A stretch of DNA of 64,000 nt. Origin: Adiantum capillus-veneris. Its lineage: Eukaryota > Streptophyta > Polypodiopsida > Polypodiales > Pteridaceae. The notes below the pieces were generated by a model, which was not told the DNA's origin, made no database searches, and saw only the letters and a program-made list of their open reading frames with translations. Positions 22,820 through 35,049 of the stretch are shown here, piece after piece. Each line of letters starts with the position of its first letter. Position 1 is the first letter of the stretch. The DNA lies in contig CM043944.1 of the NCBI GenBank assembly GCA_014529385.2, forward strand, positions 66,044,895 to 66,108,894, written 5' to 3'. Both the position numbers and the translations under genes were made by a program.

Positions 22820-23600
22820 CCGTCCATATCGATGGCATGATTGCAACGATAAAGAGGGCGATATGATGCAAACTCTTGCAAGCATGCCGCTTTACAGTGG
22901 TGCAAAAATCTCATATCTCTGTAGTGCTTTGGCAATGCTTAATTTGCAGTCTGCCTATGAGTGGTCTGACGCCTCAATCATAGATCTTTTTAGGTAAATA
23001 TATTGTATCCTAAGCATGATAAATTGCATGTCCTCAGTTCAATAATGTGAACACGGGGCTGACTTGTTCATGTAACGACAGGTTGCTCAACGAGCAAATC
23101 TTGCCGAAAGGGAATCACATGTGCCCTACCCGTCCAGCCGCTAAAAACCTTCTTATTAATTTGGACCTGGATTATCACAAAACACATGCATGTCCTAATG
23201 ATTGTATACTTTTTTGCAATGAGTATGCAAATTTGGAACAGTGTCTCAACTGTGGATCAAGCAGGTATAGAGAGGGCACACAAGGAAAATTTATCCCTGC
23301 AAAGGTCCTTTGATACTTTCCTATCATTCCAAGAATAAAGAGCATGTTCAGGTGCAAGTCCATAGCCTCTTCACTCAAATACTAGATCGATAGATGATGT
23401 GATGCGGGTACCTGCTAACTCTCGTGCATGGAAGCACATAGAGGAAAGTTCGCCTACATTTAAGAATGAGCCTCAATGTATGCGCTTTGGTGTGGCTATG
23501 GTGGACGGTGTAAACCCATTCAGATTACAGAGTTTTTCATGGAGCACATGGCCTATTTGTCTGGTTGATTATAATCTTTCACCATGGCTAGCTATAATTA

Positions 23601-25690
23601 GCTATTATGGTAGAAGACTTGTACCAAATGGCACTCACCACAAAATGGGGAATCTTTGCTTATAGGATAATGCCTCTCGGCTTGACCAATACACCAATCA
23701 CATTCCAAAGGCTAATGACGCACGCTTTCAAAACGTACTTATGGATATTTTTAGAAATATACATTGACCTTTGTGCTCACTCTATCCTCATGATAGATCA
23801 CATCAAGCATGACAATGTGTTTTTCAGTTTGCTATGCTAATTGACAGCTGAACAATGTGGAAAAGAATTACATGACCATGGAATGAGAAGGGTTATAAAT
23901 GCTATATGCTATTAAGAAATTTAGGTATTATCTTTTGGCTAACAATTTTTTTTCCTTCATATACCACCAATCCCTCTTGTATCTAGTCAATAAAACTTGC
24001 AATACAGGAAGAATTTTCCGTTGGTTCATCATATTGCTTGGGTTTGATTTTACGGTTGTGGATGAAAAAGGGAAAAACACACTCGTAGTAGACCATTTTT
24101 CTAGATTACCAAATGGTGAAGCACCCAAAGGAGTAGATGATGATATACCTAACACTTATCTCTTCAATATCAAGATGATTCCAAAGTGGTCTCAAGTAGT
24201 CAATATTTTGACTTATGGTGGTTAATTTGATAAGACTAAACAAACCCATAAAAGCGACAAACAATCAGGCACGCTAAAAACTTTAAGCTAGTAGGTGGAC
24301 TCTTGTATCATCTAGGCTCTAATGGAATAGTGCGAATATCATTAGTCCAATAGAATATGAATGCTACCTCATGGAAGCCCATGCACATGACATAGCCTTC
24401 CATTGCTCTCAAAAGAAAACACATCAGTGCCTAATGCAGCTGGGAGTGTATTGGCCAAATATGCATGCGAATGTACATAGTAATGTTGTAAATTCTGCTA
24501 CATGCAGGAAAAATCCACAAAAGGAATGTGCCACAGTTTTTTAGATAGAAGTTGCACCTTAATTGAGTTAATATATGGCTGATTACTTGACAACGAGGAC
24601 AGAGAGCCACTAAGCTGGAAGCTCAAGAATTCACATTGAAAACCAACTCTGCAAGAGAGGGAAGGATAACCAAATTAGAATATTTGCAATGGAAAACAAA
24701 TATCTACCTATCTTAGAGAAAGCACACATACAGAGGAATTAGGGAGGCCATTTCTTGGGAGATAAGACAATTAAAATTGTCTTAACTGATAGAATATAGT
24801 GGCTTACATTGCACATGATGCGGATGAATATGTTAAATGATGGAATGATTGCTAGTGTACCAAGGTACCTATAAAAAAGGATGAGATGCCATTACTACTA
24901 ATGATCGAAGCAAGGGAATTTGCTAAGTGGATTCTAGACCTTGTGGGACCAATCTCACCACCTGCTTACAAATCCCATGCCCAATATATATCATCACCAC
25001 GGACTATCTCACAAAATGGGATGAAGCAAAAGATACACAAAAGTAAAATGCTAGAACCACTGCACAATTTCTATATGAAAATGTCATAGAAATTATCAGT
25101 GATAAGAGGCACACACTTCCTAAAAAAATCTATTGAAAATCTTCTTGACAAATTCATGGTTGTTCATAAGAATTTTGTCCCATACCACGTACAAACCAAT
25201 GGATAGGTTGAAGCTACGTATAAAACACTTTGCACAATATTGACAATAAATGTGACGAAATCACAAACAGATTGGATCTAGAAGTTACATTATGCTTGAT
25301 GGACATATAGAGTGTCCTATAAGACATCCATTGGAATGACACCTTACAATATGGTGTTTGGTCTTAATGCCATTCTACCCATTGAATTCTTAATCCCAAC
25401 TCTGGGAGTATCTAAGCAACTAGAGTGGATTGGTCATGAATGCTTATCAAGAATAGATTATTTGTAAAAGCTAGATGAGCTAATCCTTCAAGTTGTAGCA
25501 TTCATATATGCTCAGAAAAGACGCCAAAAGAAGTTCTTTGACAAGCATGTACGATCAAAAGAATTTAAAATAGGGGATTACGTCTCGGTAGAACAAGCAC
25601 AAACTATCATCTCACATACCCACATATATTTTATGTGGTAGAAGACCATAAAAACAAACACAAACTATTGTTTGGAAAAGCATGACAAAA
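23601..25690 (+). pseudogene. Ty3 pol remnant: RT end, RNase H, integrase
   Basis: The fragment opens in the RT palm with MALTTKWGIFAYRIMPLGLT and NTPITFQRLM; the catalytic YVDD is degraded (EIYIDLC). A deletion at about 23840 jumps to RNase H: LYAIKKFRYYLLANN, LLYLVNKTCNTGRI, LLGFDFTVV, VVDHFSRLPNGEAP. Integrase pieces follow on a mixture of frames: ILDLVGPISPPAYKSHAQY (about 24925-24985), then a TPYNMVFGLNAILPIEF-like block near 25340 and a KKFFDKHV block near 25535. Many TAG/TAA stops interrupt it. Its left edge abuts TNP2 sequence with no LTR, so the 5' part was lost. Confidence 0.82.
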
Positions 25691-25699
25691 GATGTACAA

Positions 25700-28600
25700 T
25701 GTTCAGATAGAATTGGTACAAATTCAGAATGAAACAGAGAGGCAAACTGTTCCATTGACCAAACTCACAGAAATAGAGCCACCAATGGAAAAGACTACTG
25801 ACAAGGGCAAAAAACCCTTGCCTACAGGAACCATGCAATGGAGTCCCAAATAATCTTCACAAAAGCTAACACACCAATTCAAGATGGCATTATCCCCATC
25901 CACACCATCACCGATAAAAAATCCGACAACATAAACGACAAACAAAAGAGAGAGATGGCTACCAAAGCAACATCTCAAAACAAAGCAGGTTTGGGTCAAA
26001 AAAGATGAAATACATGCAAAAAAATCACTTAATACTCATAAGGTAGCAAAGAATATGGTACTATCTCACATACCCGTACGAAACATCCCGTGATCCATCA
26101 CAAAGATATGGGTACTAAAGAAGTTGGTTCAAGCTCAAAAAACACAATATTTTATTTGGATTCATAAGTGCAGTAAGTTGAATCTAGGTATTCACTGGAA
26201 GATGACCCAGAATCAAATGAATGGTCTTAACGAGTATGAAAACCCAAAGCACAAAAGGCATCACATTCTACATCTGCAAGGACCACAAGAGCTAAGAAGA
26301 CAACACAACCGGAATATGTGAGAGATGAAGGGGCCACCAGCTCTGAGTCAATTGGATCAAAGACTGAGGAGGAAAATATAGAGATCCACTAGTAAGACCC
26401 CACCACTCAAGAAGGGCAGCAAGTTTTGTCATATGCCATGAGATTGGAGAAAAGAGAGCAAAGAGCTAAATATGAACAAGAGAAAAAGCTGAAAGCTAAA
26501 GAAGAAAGTAAGTAGAAACAAAGGGAAGCTACTAAAACGATTAGAAAAGAAGAGCAAACCCAAAGCTTATCAGACATGATGAGGGCCAAAATTAAAGAAC
26601 AAACCAACCAGACATCAAAAAGACCAATAGAAGAAGGATTAGAAGGGTGGGAGCATAAAAGAACGAAGACTCAAGATGAGCCTGAAAAAAATGCCTCCAA
26701 CAGGGAATTAAGGACAAAGAGAAGATTAAAAAGAGGAGAATTTTGATCAAGACAATGTCATAGAAATGATGGACCATATTTACCAATAGGAAGAACAAGC
26801 AAGGCGAGGGTAGCAATAGGAAACTAAACAACAAGAAGAACCAAAAATACCAAGCCCTATGCCTACAAATCTAATTCACATGGAGTCCCCACCCAATAAT
26901 GAAGGCCTTTAATCAGAGTAGGAAAGCCAAGTCCACACGGAAAGTACAAAGGTAAAGGCTCCATACAGACCACTCACAGAAGAGGAGCATGTCAAAAAGA
27001 CAATTCAAGACTTTCCAGACATGTGCTATAGCCTAGAAGAGGCCCATGCTATGGTGGACCTACCAATGTCCTTTCCAAAGAAGCCCAGCCTAGAGCCAAA
27101 CACACCCAAACAGGCTATAAGTAAAGACAATCAGTCAGGACTCAGAGGGCTTGCAAAACACGCAAGAAAACCCCATGACGATTGATCAAGAACAAGAAAT
27201 ATAAAATAAAAAGGTAAAAGAAGTAAATCAGTCTGAAGGCTTGTTAAAGATACAACTCAATGAAAATGTGGTATAACTCCCATTCATAGTATAGAACGGT
27301 CTTTATACATAAGCCTCTGAAATCAAGAGCCAGTTTAGAAGCTCAACAACAACAAGTAATCCATGCAGTCAAGAAGATACAAGAAATGTGCAAAAAACAC
27401 CAACGGGCAGGACTCAAATTTTTCCTATACATTCTTAGGGAGGATCCACATGGAGATAGACTAGCCTAGCATAGGCTCGAGACAACCACTCCACCAAAAA
27501 TCATGCTTATCAAGAAGTTGAGAGCAAAGAGTCCGTCCCCAAACCTAGCGTAGAAACAACACAAGCTACTATTCAAGGGACACTCATCCAAGAGGCAATG
27601 TCTAGTATGGCCATAGCTACATTGATATCCAAGCTAGATGAGGATCTAAACATGGAAATCATGTAGATAACTCTCAAATACAGAAGAGAAGAAGAAAATA
27701 ATAGCAATATCGGCTTAGCAGTGGTCAATATACAGCAAGAGATGGACAAGAGGAGGAGTGAAAACAAAGAGTTGGGCAAGACCAACACTCTTTTAGTAGA
27801 ACACCTTCATAGAAGAGATGCATAGTTAGAGCATGTCAATGGAGAGCTGGCAAAGTACAGAGAGATGTACGAGGAAGAAAAGATGGCTAGGAAAGTACAA
27901 GAGGACATGCTGCAAAGAAGTAAATTTGCCTTGGACCAAAAAGAGAAGCAATATCAACAAGCTCACCAAAGTGCCAAAGAATCAATAGCACTTGCTCAAA
28001 AGAAACATATCTCAATAGATGTGCTTAAAAGCCGAATAGCTGATCAAAACAAACAACTAGAGGCATTTACAAAAGATTGCTTTCTCATCCCAACAAGTAG
28101 GTTTGAGCAGATTGACATTTACAATAAGTAGATCATAGATTTACAACAAGCCCTAGAAGTTTCCCAAACAATAAGAATCACTTTAGAAGAAGTTGAACAC
28201 ACAAAGAGTAAAGCCATGGAAGAAGAAGGAAAGGAAAAAGGAGAAAGCATTGCGATGCTGATGAAGGAAGTGGAGTTAAGAAAACAACTATCAACGATCG
28301 AGCACTTCTAGAAAGTACCACCTAGACAGAAAGGACTCTTGGAAACATGGCCAGAATTTGACCAAACAAAAGAAGAAACAGAGCAAGAGGACATGTACTT
28401 CAAAGGCCCAGTAGATGTGGGTACTTCAATTGAACCCCACAAATTACCTCAAGAGTACTTGCATCTACCAAAGGAACATTAGGAAGTCACAAGGGAAGCT
28501 GTGGCCAAGAACCTTCACTAGGAGCACCATTTATTGAAATCAAATTACCTAAAGTACATCACTCCAAAACAGCCATGAGAGGAGGTTCCTAAGCTAGAAC

Positions 28601-28985
28601 TTCCCTATCCACTACTCAAATGGCTGACAATAGAGAAGAATAAAGAGATGTTGCCAGCTATTCTGTGAGATGCCAAGGGGAGTTATAGAGAAGCTGATCT
28701 TTCAAAATGGACCACAGAATAGATCAAAGGAGATAGACCAGAATGGAAAGATAAATTGATGAGGGAGAACAAGCAAGCAATTACAATAAACTCATTTGCT
28801 CCCACTCACCTTCAAACTGACCCAACATACTCCAATCATCAAGAGGAGGTGGGTGGATTTCAAGCAACTACTTGTCTCTTACTCCACATGGCTAAATTAC
28901 CCAGTTTTCCATGAACCAAGAGAGACACATTCACTCGCTTACATGAGGAAGTCCATCAAACAGATGATCAACCTAGTTTGAGGCC
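25700..28985 (+). pseudogene. decayed coiled-coil accessory ORF after integrase
   Basis: A purine-rich coding frame of about 1000 codons runs from the integrase end to 28985, broken by about a dozen stops, mostly TAG. The frame stays coherent over long parts, for example 26430-26710 and 27575-28880. Content is charged and helical: LEKRERRAKYEQEKKLKAKE, IQQEMDKRRSENKELGKTNT, YEEEKMARKVQEDMLQRSK, LDQKEKQYQQAHQSAKE, SRIADQNKQLEAF. The last part is globular-looking (LPYPLLKWLTIEKNKEML). No enzyme motif. Extra frames downstream of integrase are known from some plant Ty3 lineages, but I cannot assign this one to a family. Confidence 0.6.
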
Positions 28986-29086
28986 TCTTCTCTTGCTCCC
29001 TTCTAGCTCGAGACGTGCTCATAACAGTTTGGCAAGTCTGCGGGGCTTGTGGCCCAAGACCCCTAATTATACTAGTGCTTGAGGAG

Positions 29087-29320
29087 ATTAGAACTTTCTA
29101 GGTTCTTCTTGAGGAGGTTAGAATCTTCTAGAACCTTCTTGATCCTTCTAGTCCTTTTAGAACCTTCTAGATACTTCTTCAAATCCTAGAGATTTCTACA
29201 AAATTCTAGATTCACTTGAAATATTCTCCAAACCTCTAGAAACTTCTAGAATCTCCTTGATACTTTTAGAACCTTCTAGAATCTTCTAGATCCTTTTAGA
29301 TTCTTCTAGAGTCTTCTAGT
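29087..29320. promoter_or_regulatory. dense TTCTAGAA-type motif array
   Basis: CTTCTAGA(A/T) and close variants (CCTTTTAGAACC, ACTTCTAGAATC) occur about every 10-25 bp over 230 bp. Perfect TTCTAGAA palindromes lie at about 29125, 29244 and 29274. The core alternates TTC and GAA, which is the form of heat-shock elements. It is 100 bp beyond a Ty3 accessory frame, a plausible LTR position, but no LTR boundary or TATA box was fixed. It may equally be a plain tandem repeat. Confidence 0.5.
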
Positions 29321-29452
29321 AATGTAGGCGATGACATAGGCAATGATGTAGGTGATGAAAGAGGCGATAACATCAAAGATGATGCATGCAATGACATAGG
29401 CAATGCCACAAGCGATGAAATCAACGATGATACAAGTGATGTCATAAGCGAG
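29321..29452. repeat. 12-bp minisatellite, 11 units
   Basis: Eleven consecutive 12-bp units in strict register, for example AATGTAGGCGAT, GACATAGGCAAT, GATGTAGGTGAT, GAAAGAGGCGAT, GATACAAGTGAT. Because 12 is a multiple of three, one frame gives a four-residue acidic repeat (GDDI/GNDV/GDER) with no stop. Confidence 0.92.
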
Positions 29453-30459
29453 TAACTTCCATGACACTTGGGTCCTTTTGGGCTTCTTTCACTTTGAGTG
29501 CTCCTATGGGTTTTCAACTTGGTGTTTGCTGAATTTTGAGCTCAATTTGTAAGCTTGAAGTCTTTTGTGTCCACCTTTAGTGTATTTTTGGTGGTAAAGT
29601 GCAACATAGGAAAGTGCATGAATGATAAGAGCTCGGAGAGGTCACCTAAGAAAAATGTAACCTATCATGTGAGTTCAACAGAATGGTATTTAAACTTCTT
29701 GAAACTTACAAAAATCTATATACAAAAGTATACCTTTTTTTCAAATTTGAAAAAAACTTATAGATTTTAAAAGAAAACGGTACACTGTATCCCTTAAAAA
29801 TTCCACAGATTAGGTGTTTTACAAATGTGTCTTCAATGCACGTGATATTGCACTTTTACACATAGTGAACCCCCCGAGGATAAGAGTGTACTAGGGTGGT
29901 GTAGGTTATGTGTCAGCTATGGGGATTTTGCTTGTGTGAAAATTTGTGCAAAAAGTGCTTCAACCATGGCACTTTATCTTCAACCCACCTAAGATAATTT
30001 TGGCATTCTATTGTCATTTATTCCCCTAGCTTGATTTATATAGCTTCTATTATATTAGTTAAGGTATGTGATGGCCTTGGTTCTGTATCTTGCACTTGGT
30101 GTTGATACCGGTGAATTTGGTTCCTTCTGAGTAGAGTTTAATATGAGGTCACTAGCCTATGGTTGTGGGCCCACTGAAGGTTAGTAAAAGTCAAGTATAG
30201 TGTGTAGAGTGCCCCCCTTGACTTCGTGGATAAACGGACCAATATTTTTCACGGAAGTGAAAAATACCACTTTGTGATGGTGATATGGTCATTTTGCCCT
30301 ATCTTAATGAGATGGAATCTTATGCACCCCCAAATCTCTATAGGTCTTCTACTTGATGGCATCTACAAATGATCAAATTTGGGTGAAAATTTGAGCCTGT
30401 TATCTTCGGCACACCTAGGATACTAGGTCAGCTTTTGCACTTTGGAGCTCACTATTGTG
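29453..30459. other. unassigned stretch between two Ty3 remnants
   Basis: No coding frame of note. A short hairpin-like sequence, TTTTTCACGGAAGTGAAAAA, is at about 30247. Possibly leader or LTR sequence of a neighbouring element, but no repeat partner was found. Confidence 0.4.
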
Positions 30460-33400
30460 TTCTCATACTAGAGATGATCCTATGGACTCAGAATGGGTCT
30501 CCCCAATAGTAGTCACACCAAAACAAAATGGTAAGTGGAGAGTCTATGTGGACTATAAACCTCTCAATGCAACCACGAAGAGGGATCACTTTCCCCTGCC
30601 ATTCCAAGATGAAATTCTCAATGAAGTGGCAGGTCACGAACGATACACAATGTGCGACGGCTACTCAGGATACTTCCAGATTAGCATTACGGAGGAAGAT
30701 CAGAAGAAGACAAACTTCATCACACCTTGGGGATGCTTTGCTTACACAGTGATGCAGTTTGGCCTCACGAACGCCCCAGCCACATTTCAGCGCTATCCGA
30801 CCTTTTTTTTCCAACCCTACTTTGGAACATCAATACGGGTTTTCATAGATGATTTTTGCTTCTATAGTTCACGAACCCTTCATTTAAGCAAAGTCTATGA
30901 TGCCTTAACCAGGCTGCAAACCTTGGGTGGCCAGCTCAACGTGGATAAGTGTCACATTGGTGAAAGCAAAGTCACTCTCCTTGGCCATGTAATTTCAGCA
31001 AAAGGGATTGAGGCTGACCCTAGCAAGATCCAGGCCCTGGTATCTTTGCCGTCACCCACCACCGCTAAGCAGCTGGTTTCTTTCCTTCAAAAGGTAAGAT
31101 ACTTAAGTAGGTTCATTCACTTGCTATCTCAAGTGGTCCTTCCCCTACAACAACTCACCCAGAGGGATGTCTTCTCATGGAGTGAAGAGAATGAGCTACA
31201 GTTTACTAAGGTAAACCAAATCCTAGCTAAGCTTCCCACCATTTCACCTCCTAAGTGGGACAAGCCATTTTATGTGAACCCTAGTGTAGGAAGTGATACA
31301 CTCGGAGCCGTGCTAATGCAAAAGGACCCCCAACATTCTTTCATGTGTCCTATTTACTTATCTAGTCGTGTCATGACCCCATCAGAAAAGGGATTTACCG
31401 AAGTAGAACACATGGTTCTGGCACTAATGTTTGCCACCACAAAGTTCCGCTCCTATCTCCTCCGTAGACCCTTTGTAATCCTAACAATGAAAGAGGTTTA
31501 TTCATATGTAATGCAACACATGGATTTCTCATCTCGGATCTCAAAGTGGTTGATTAGATTACAAGAGTTTGACTACACCATGCAAGTAGAAAACTCCACC
31601 AGGGCTAGTTTAGCGGGTATTCTCACTCATCGTCATTACGAGAAGAAGCTGAAGGTCAACACGGGAGGGAAGGAAGAAACACCAATGGTAGAGAGTCCTA
31701 GGCTGGAAAGAGCTCACTCTCTTTTCTTTGATGGAGCATACAAGAAAACAATGGACCAGTCTGCAGCAGCAGGCATAGTCATTTTCAATGAGCAACAAGA
31801 AAGAGTATTCTCTATCGGGCGTTATTACACTCCCACTCCAACAATGAAGCAGAATATGAAGCCCTAATTATTGGGTTGGAATAATGAATCTCACAAGGAA
31901 TTCAACGCCTAAATGTATTTGACGATGCTTTGCTTTTGATAAGGCGGATAAATGGCACCTGGGTTTGTAAGAATCAGGTTTTACTTGGTCAACTATGGCA
32001 AGTTAAGGATCTTCTAAGGAAGTTTGAAGCAGTGAAACTATTTCATGTCCCCAGAGCAGAAAATCAAGAGGCAGATGCTCTAGCCAAAGAAAGAATACAA
32101 CACGTTCCCGTAGCGGCCATCAAACTGAAGCTACCCCTCTTTCAAGGAAGTGATGCTATGTCGGATGTCGTTAGCTTTTTAGATACAGGAGAATGTTCGG
32201 AAGGATACACCAAAGGCCAGAAACAGTGGTTGGTACAGAAGGCTACTAGGTACCGCCTTGTAAACGACCACTTGTATTGTAAGGGCAAGGATCAAATTCT
32301 TAGGTAGGTACCAACCTCCAGTGAGATCATAGAGGTAATTTCAAGTTGCCATGATGGCGTCTGCGACGGTCATTTTGCTCTAGATATCACCAATAGGAAG
32401 ATTCTACAAGCAGGATACTCTTGGCCTAGTTTGAACAGGGATGTACACCATTGGTGTAAAACATGCAAGGCCTGTCAAGTGGCCAGTGATCGCACATTAA
32501 CCTACGAGCCACAAACTCCTATCATCTCATATGGTCCATTTGAGAAAGGGGGAATAGATGCAATCGGTCCTTTACCAAGGGTCCAATCAGGTAAACTATA
32601 CATCATAGTGGGTGTAGACTATATGACTCGATGGGCACAAGCAACAGCCACCACCCAAGAGGTAGCAAAGTTCATTTTTGAGCATATCTGCTGCCGTTTT
32701 GACACTCCTCTTGAGATAATATCAGATAGAGGACCAGGATTCATAGGTGATTTTGTGGGAGAACTGATGAAGAAGTTAGGCATCACATGCCGACATTCCA
32801 CACCATACTATCCACAATGCAATGGTCTGGTAGAGAAGATAAACGGAATGATTTGCAAAATCATCACAAAGCAGGTGAACAAACACAGAGGGGACTGGGA
32901 TAAACATCTCATGGCAGCTCTTTGGGCCTACCGAACAACGTTCCGAACATCATTAGGCTTCACCCCTTTCCATCTACTTTACGGGAAGGAGGAACTTCTA
33001 CCCATTGAGGTACAGATAGCCCGCTTACGAGTTTTGGCCAGCCACATACAACGTCCAATTTTAAATCTCCAAAACCACATCTTGGATCTGGAGAGGCTCC
33101 AACTAGATAGGGAAGAAGCAATCAATCACTATGCAACACAGACAGAACGACGCCGGCTCACTTTCACTCAAGAGCATAAAGAAAAGGGACTGAAAAAAGG
33201 TATGTTAGTGCTGAGATACGACAACAGATTTGACACCAAGAAGGACAAGAAATTTCAACCCAGATGGGAAGGTCCATTCATCATCAAGAAATGCTATGAC
33301 AACGGCAGCTATAAGCTGATGGAAGAAAATGGGAGAATTCACAAGACTAGGGTCAATGGATGGAGACTGAAAAGGTATTTTCGTAGGTTTGATCCAGAAT

Positions 33401-33480
33401 TCATGCTAGACATTCTGAAAGAGGGAGAACCCTCTAACTCCACATCTAAAGATGCAGAGGAAGGGCTAGAAGCAAAAAAG
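30460..33480 (+). pseudogene. Ty3 pol with two RNase H domains, 5'-truncated
   Basis: RT starts abruptly at DSEWVSPIVVTPKQNGKWRV and has [21 protein letters not shown] and the catalytic FIDDF near 30850. RNase H follows (DTLGAVLMQKD near 31290, then FTEVEHMVLALMFATTKFRS). A second RNase H begins at LFFDGAY (31723) with NNEAEYEAL and DDALLLIRR in shifted frames and ends with HVPRAENQEADALAKE near 32085. Integrase has CHDGVCDGHF, WCKTCKACQ, GIDAIGP, SDRGPGF and VEKINGM with 35 residues between the last D and E, then a C-terminal FQPRWEGPFIIKK. This order is that of the dual-RNase-H plant Ty3 lineage. Disabled by a frameshift near 31845, two stops near 31890 and a TAG at about 32304; the integrase itself (32308-33480) is open. 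Confidence 0.88.
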
Positions 33481-34740
33481 GAGAGGGCTAATGATGGCCG
33501 ATTTTTGGAAATCAAAGAAAAAAAAAACTTATTTTTCCTCTGCCGGAGCCTTGGCAAAACCGTTGGAAGGCTCGGCAATGTCTGGTCAACCTCACGACGC
33601 TCTTATGGGCATGGCACACCCCCCCCCCCCCCTCCCCCTTCGATTGGCCAGCCTTATCACCCTCATGCCTTCGCTCGTCTATGCCCCATGCAGCAGGCTA
33701 CCCTCAGTTTCAGATACCCCTTCTCTCTCTCTCCCTATGGTTTTATTCCCCCGGCGGGCATCGACTGAGATATCTCTCTCTCTCTCTCATTTTCCCTACA
33801 TACCTCTCTCTAATATCCTCTCTTTCCCTTACTGACACCTTGTTGATCCCAATAACCCCCCCCCCCCCCCCCCCTACCGGCCACCCTCGGCCACGCGCAA
33901 GCCTCGAGCACCCACCCCCCCTTCTCTCGCTTTCTCTCTCACGCTCCCTCTGTGTCAAGCCACATGCGAACCCTCTCTCTCCCATATTCTTATCCACACA
34001 CTTCTTCCCCCCCCCCCCCCCCCCCCCCCCCTATCTTCACCTAGACCTACCCATCCTCTCTCTCTCTTGGGAGAGTGGCCCTGCAGACAGTGGAAGGAAT
34101 CTCTCTCTCTCTCTCCATTCCCTTCTCATTCACACACACAACCCCCCTATCCTCTCTCACCCATTCCCTATCACCACCCCACACCCTCACACACTCTCTT
34201 TCCCCCCCCCGGTGGGAACCCGCATTTATTATATACTCTCTCTCTCTAACTCCCAAAAGGCCCGTTGACTAAACCCTCCCCCCCCTCATCACCCTCTGTC
34301 GCCATGCCGCCACCTCCCCTCTCCTTCTCCCAGGCCCAGCCCGAAGGATCCAGCGCCACACACCCTCCCACCTACCCATCCTCTCTCTCTCTCTGGTTCC
34401 CTTGCCCTCGCAGGCCGCTTCTCTATCTCTCTCTCTCGTTCGTCCCAGCCTGTGACGGCGTGCAAATAATGGGAGTTTCTTCCCCCTTATCTCCACACAC
34501 ACACACCACACACACACTCTCTCTCCCCACTCATCCCCTTCTCTCCCTCGCGCTCTGCACACAGCTCCAACCCACCCGTAGTAAACTCTCTCTCTCTCTC
34601 CCTCGCGGGCCTGAGAATGCGCAGAATTCTCACACTTTCTCTACACACACCACACACACACACACACCATTCCCCCCACCCCTCATCCTCGCGTAGCAGG
34701 CTACCGTCAACAGAGCCGTAAAAAGATAAAAATATATATA
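33481..34740. repeat. pyrimidine-rich low-complexity block
   Basis: (TC)n and (CA)n tracts are mixed with long C runs: C14 at 33619-33632, C19 at 33856-33874, C25 at 34007-34031. The pol frame runs on into it to 33768, giving a P/S/L-rich tail that is a composition artefact. Several 60-195 codon frames on both strands are likewise spurious. Confidence 0.85.
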
Positions 34741-35049
34741 TAATATATATTATACATAAGCCCGTTCCCACGCACGCATGCGCACCCACATCTATATACA
34801 TACACACATACGTCCACTCATACACCAATACATATACACACACGCATATATGCACCACACATAAATACAAAAAAACTCGAAGGAGGTCTACGACTACGAC
34901 ATCGACAAAAAGAAGGAGGACCCAAACCACGCGCCACCAACAACAAAAAGAGGAAATGCGCCGAAGGCATGCCCCAGCCAACCCCGAAAAGAAGTACGCG
35001 CTACACCGATGCACCGGCAACACACCATTCGCCGACATTACACAACCAC
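34741..35049. other. AT/AC microsatellite-like and A-rich stretch
   Basis: Starts with AAATATATATATAATATATA, then alternating CA/TA-rich sequence to about 34870, then an unassigned A- and C-rich part. No frame that I trust. Confidence 0.5.

Larger units (their letters stand above)
9033..23600 (+). mobile_element. CACTA (En/Spm-type) DNA transposon, 3'-truncated
   Basis: The left end is CACTACAAGAAG, the diagnostic terminus of this superfamily, immediately after TGA in a copia gag. Behind it come subterminal repeats of a CGACGC/CCGATG type. Far downstream on the same strand is a TNP2-type transposase with CPCxxC and ACPNDC motifs. In between are a tandem array and an inserted LINE, and the transposase itself is interrupted by a Ty3 element. 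At about 23600 transposase homology stops in mid-domain and unrelated Ty3 pol sequence begins, so the right half and right terminus are missing. That terminus and transposase belong to one element is inferred from order and orientation. Confidence 0.72.
15302..23600 (+). pseudogene. CACTA TNP2-type transposase, split
   Basis: Coding pieces at 15302-15667 and 22824-23600 form one transposase. The first has MVCPCAHCKHRIF, the CPCxxC cluster of the transposase-associated domain, then an acidic stretch (about 15542-15667). The second opens with YRWHDCNDK and MPLYSGAKISYL, then, after an 88-bp GT-AG intron at 22994-23081, ILPKGN and the KTHACPNDCILFCNEYANLE, CLNCGSSRYR zinc-like block. Last comes WSTWPICLVDYNLSPWLAI, all TNP2 landmarks. 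Removing the Ty3 insertion and one CCGT copy leaves the reading frame continuous at the joint. Stops near 15340 and 23310, and loss of everything beyond 23600, show it is dead. Confidence 0.85.

Noticed and set aside
33491-35038. Frames of 97-195 codons rich in S, L, P or R, E
   Set aside because: All are translations of CT/GA, CA and C-run tracts.
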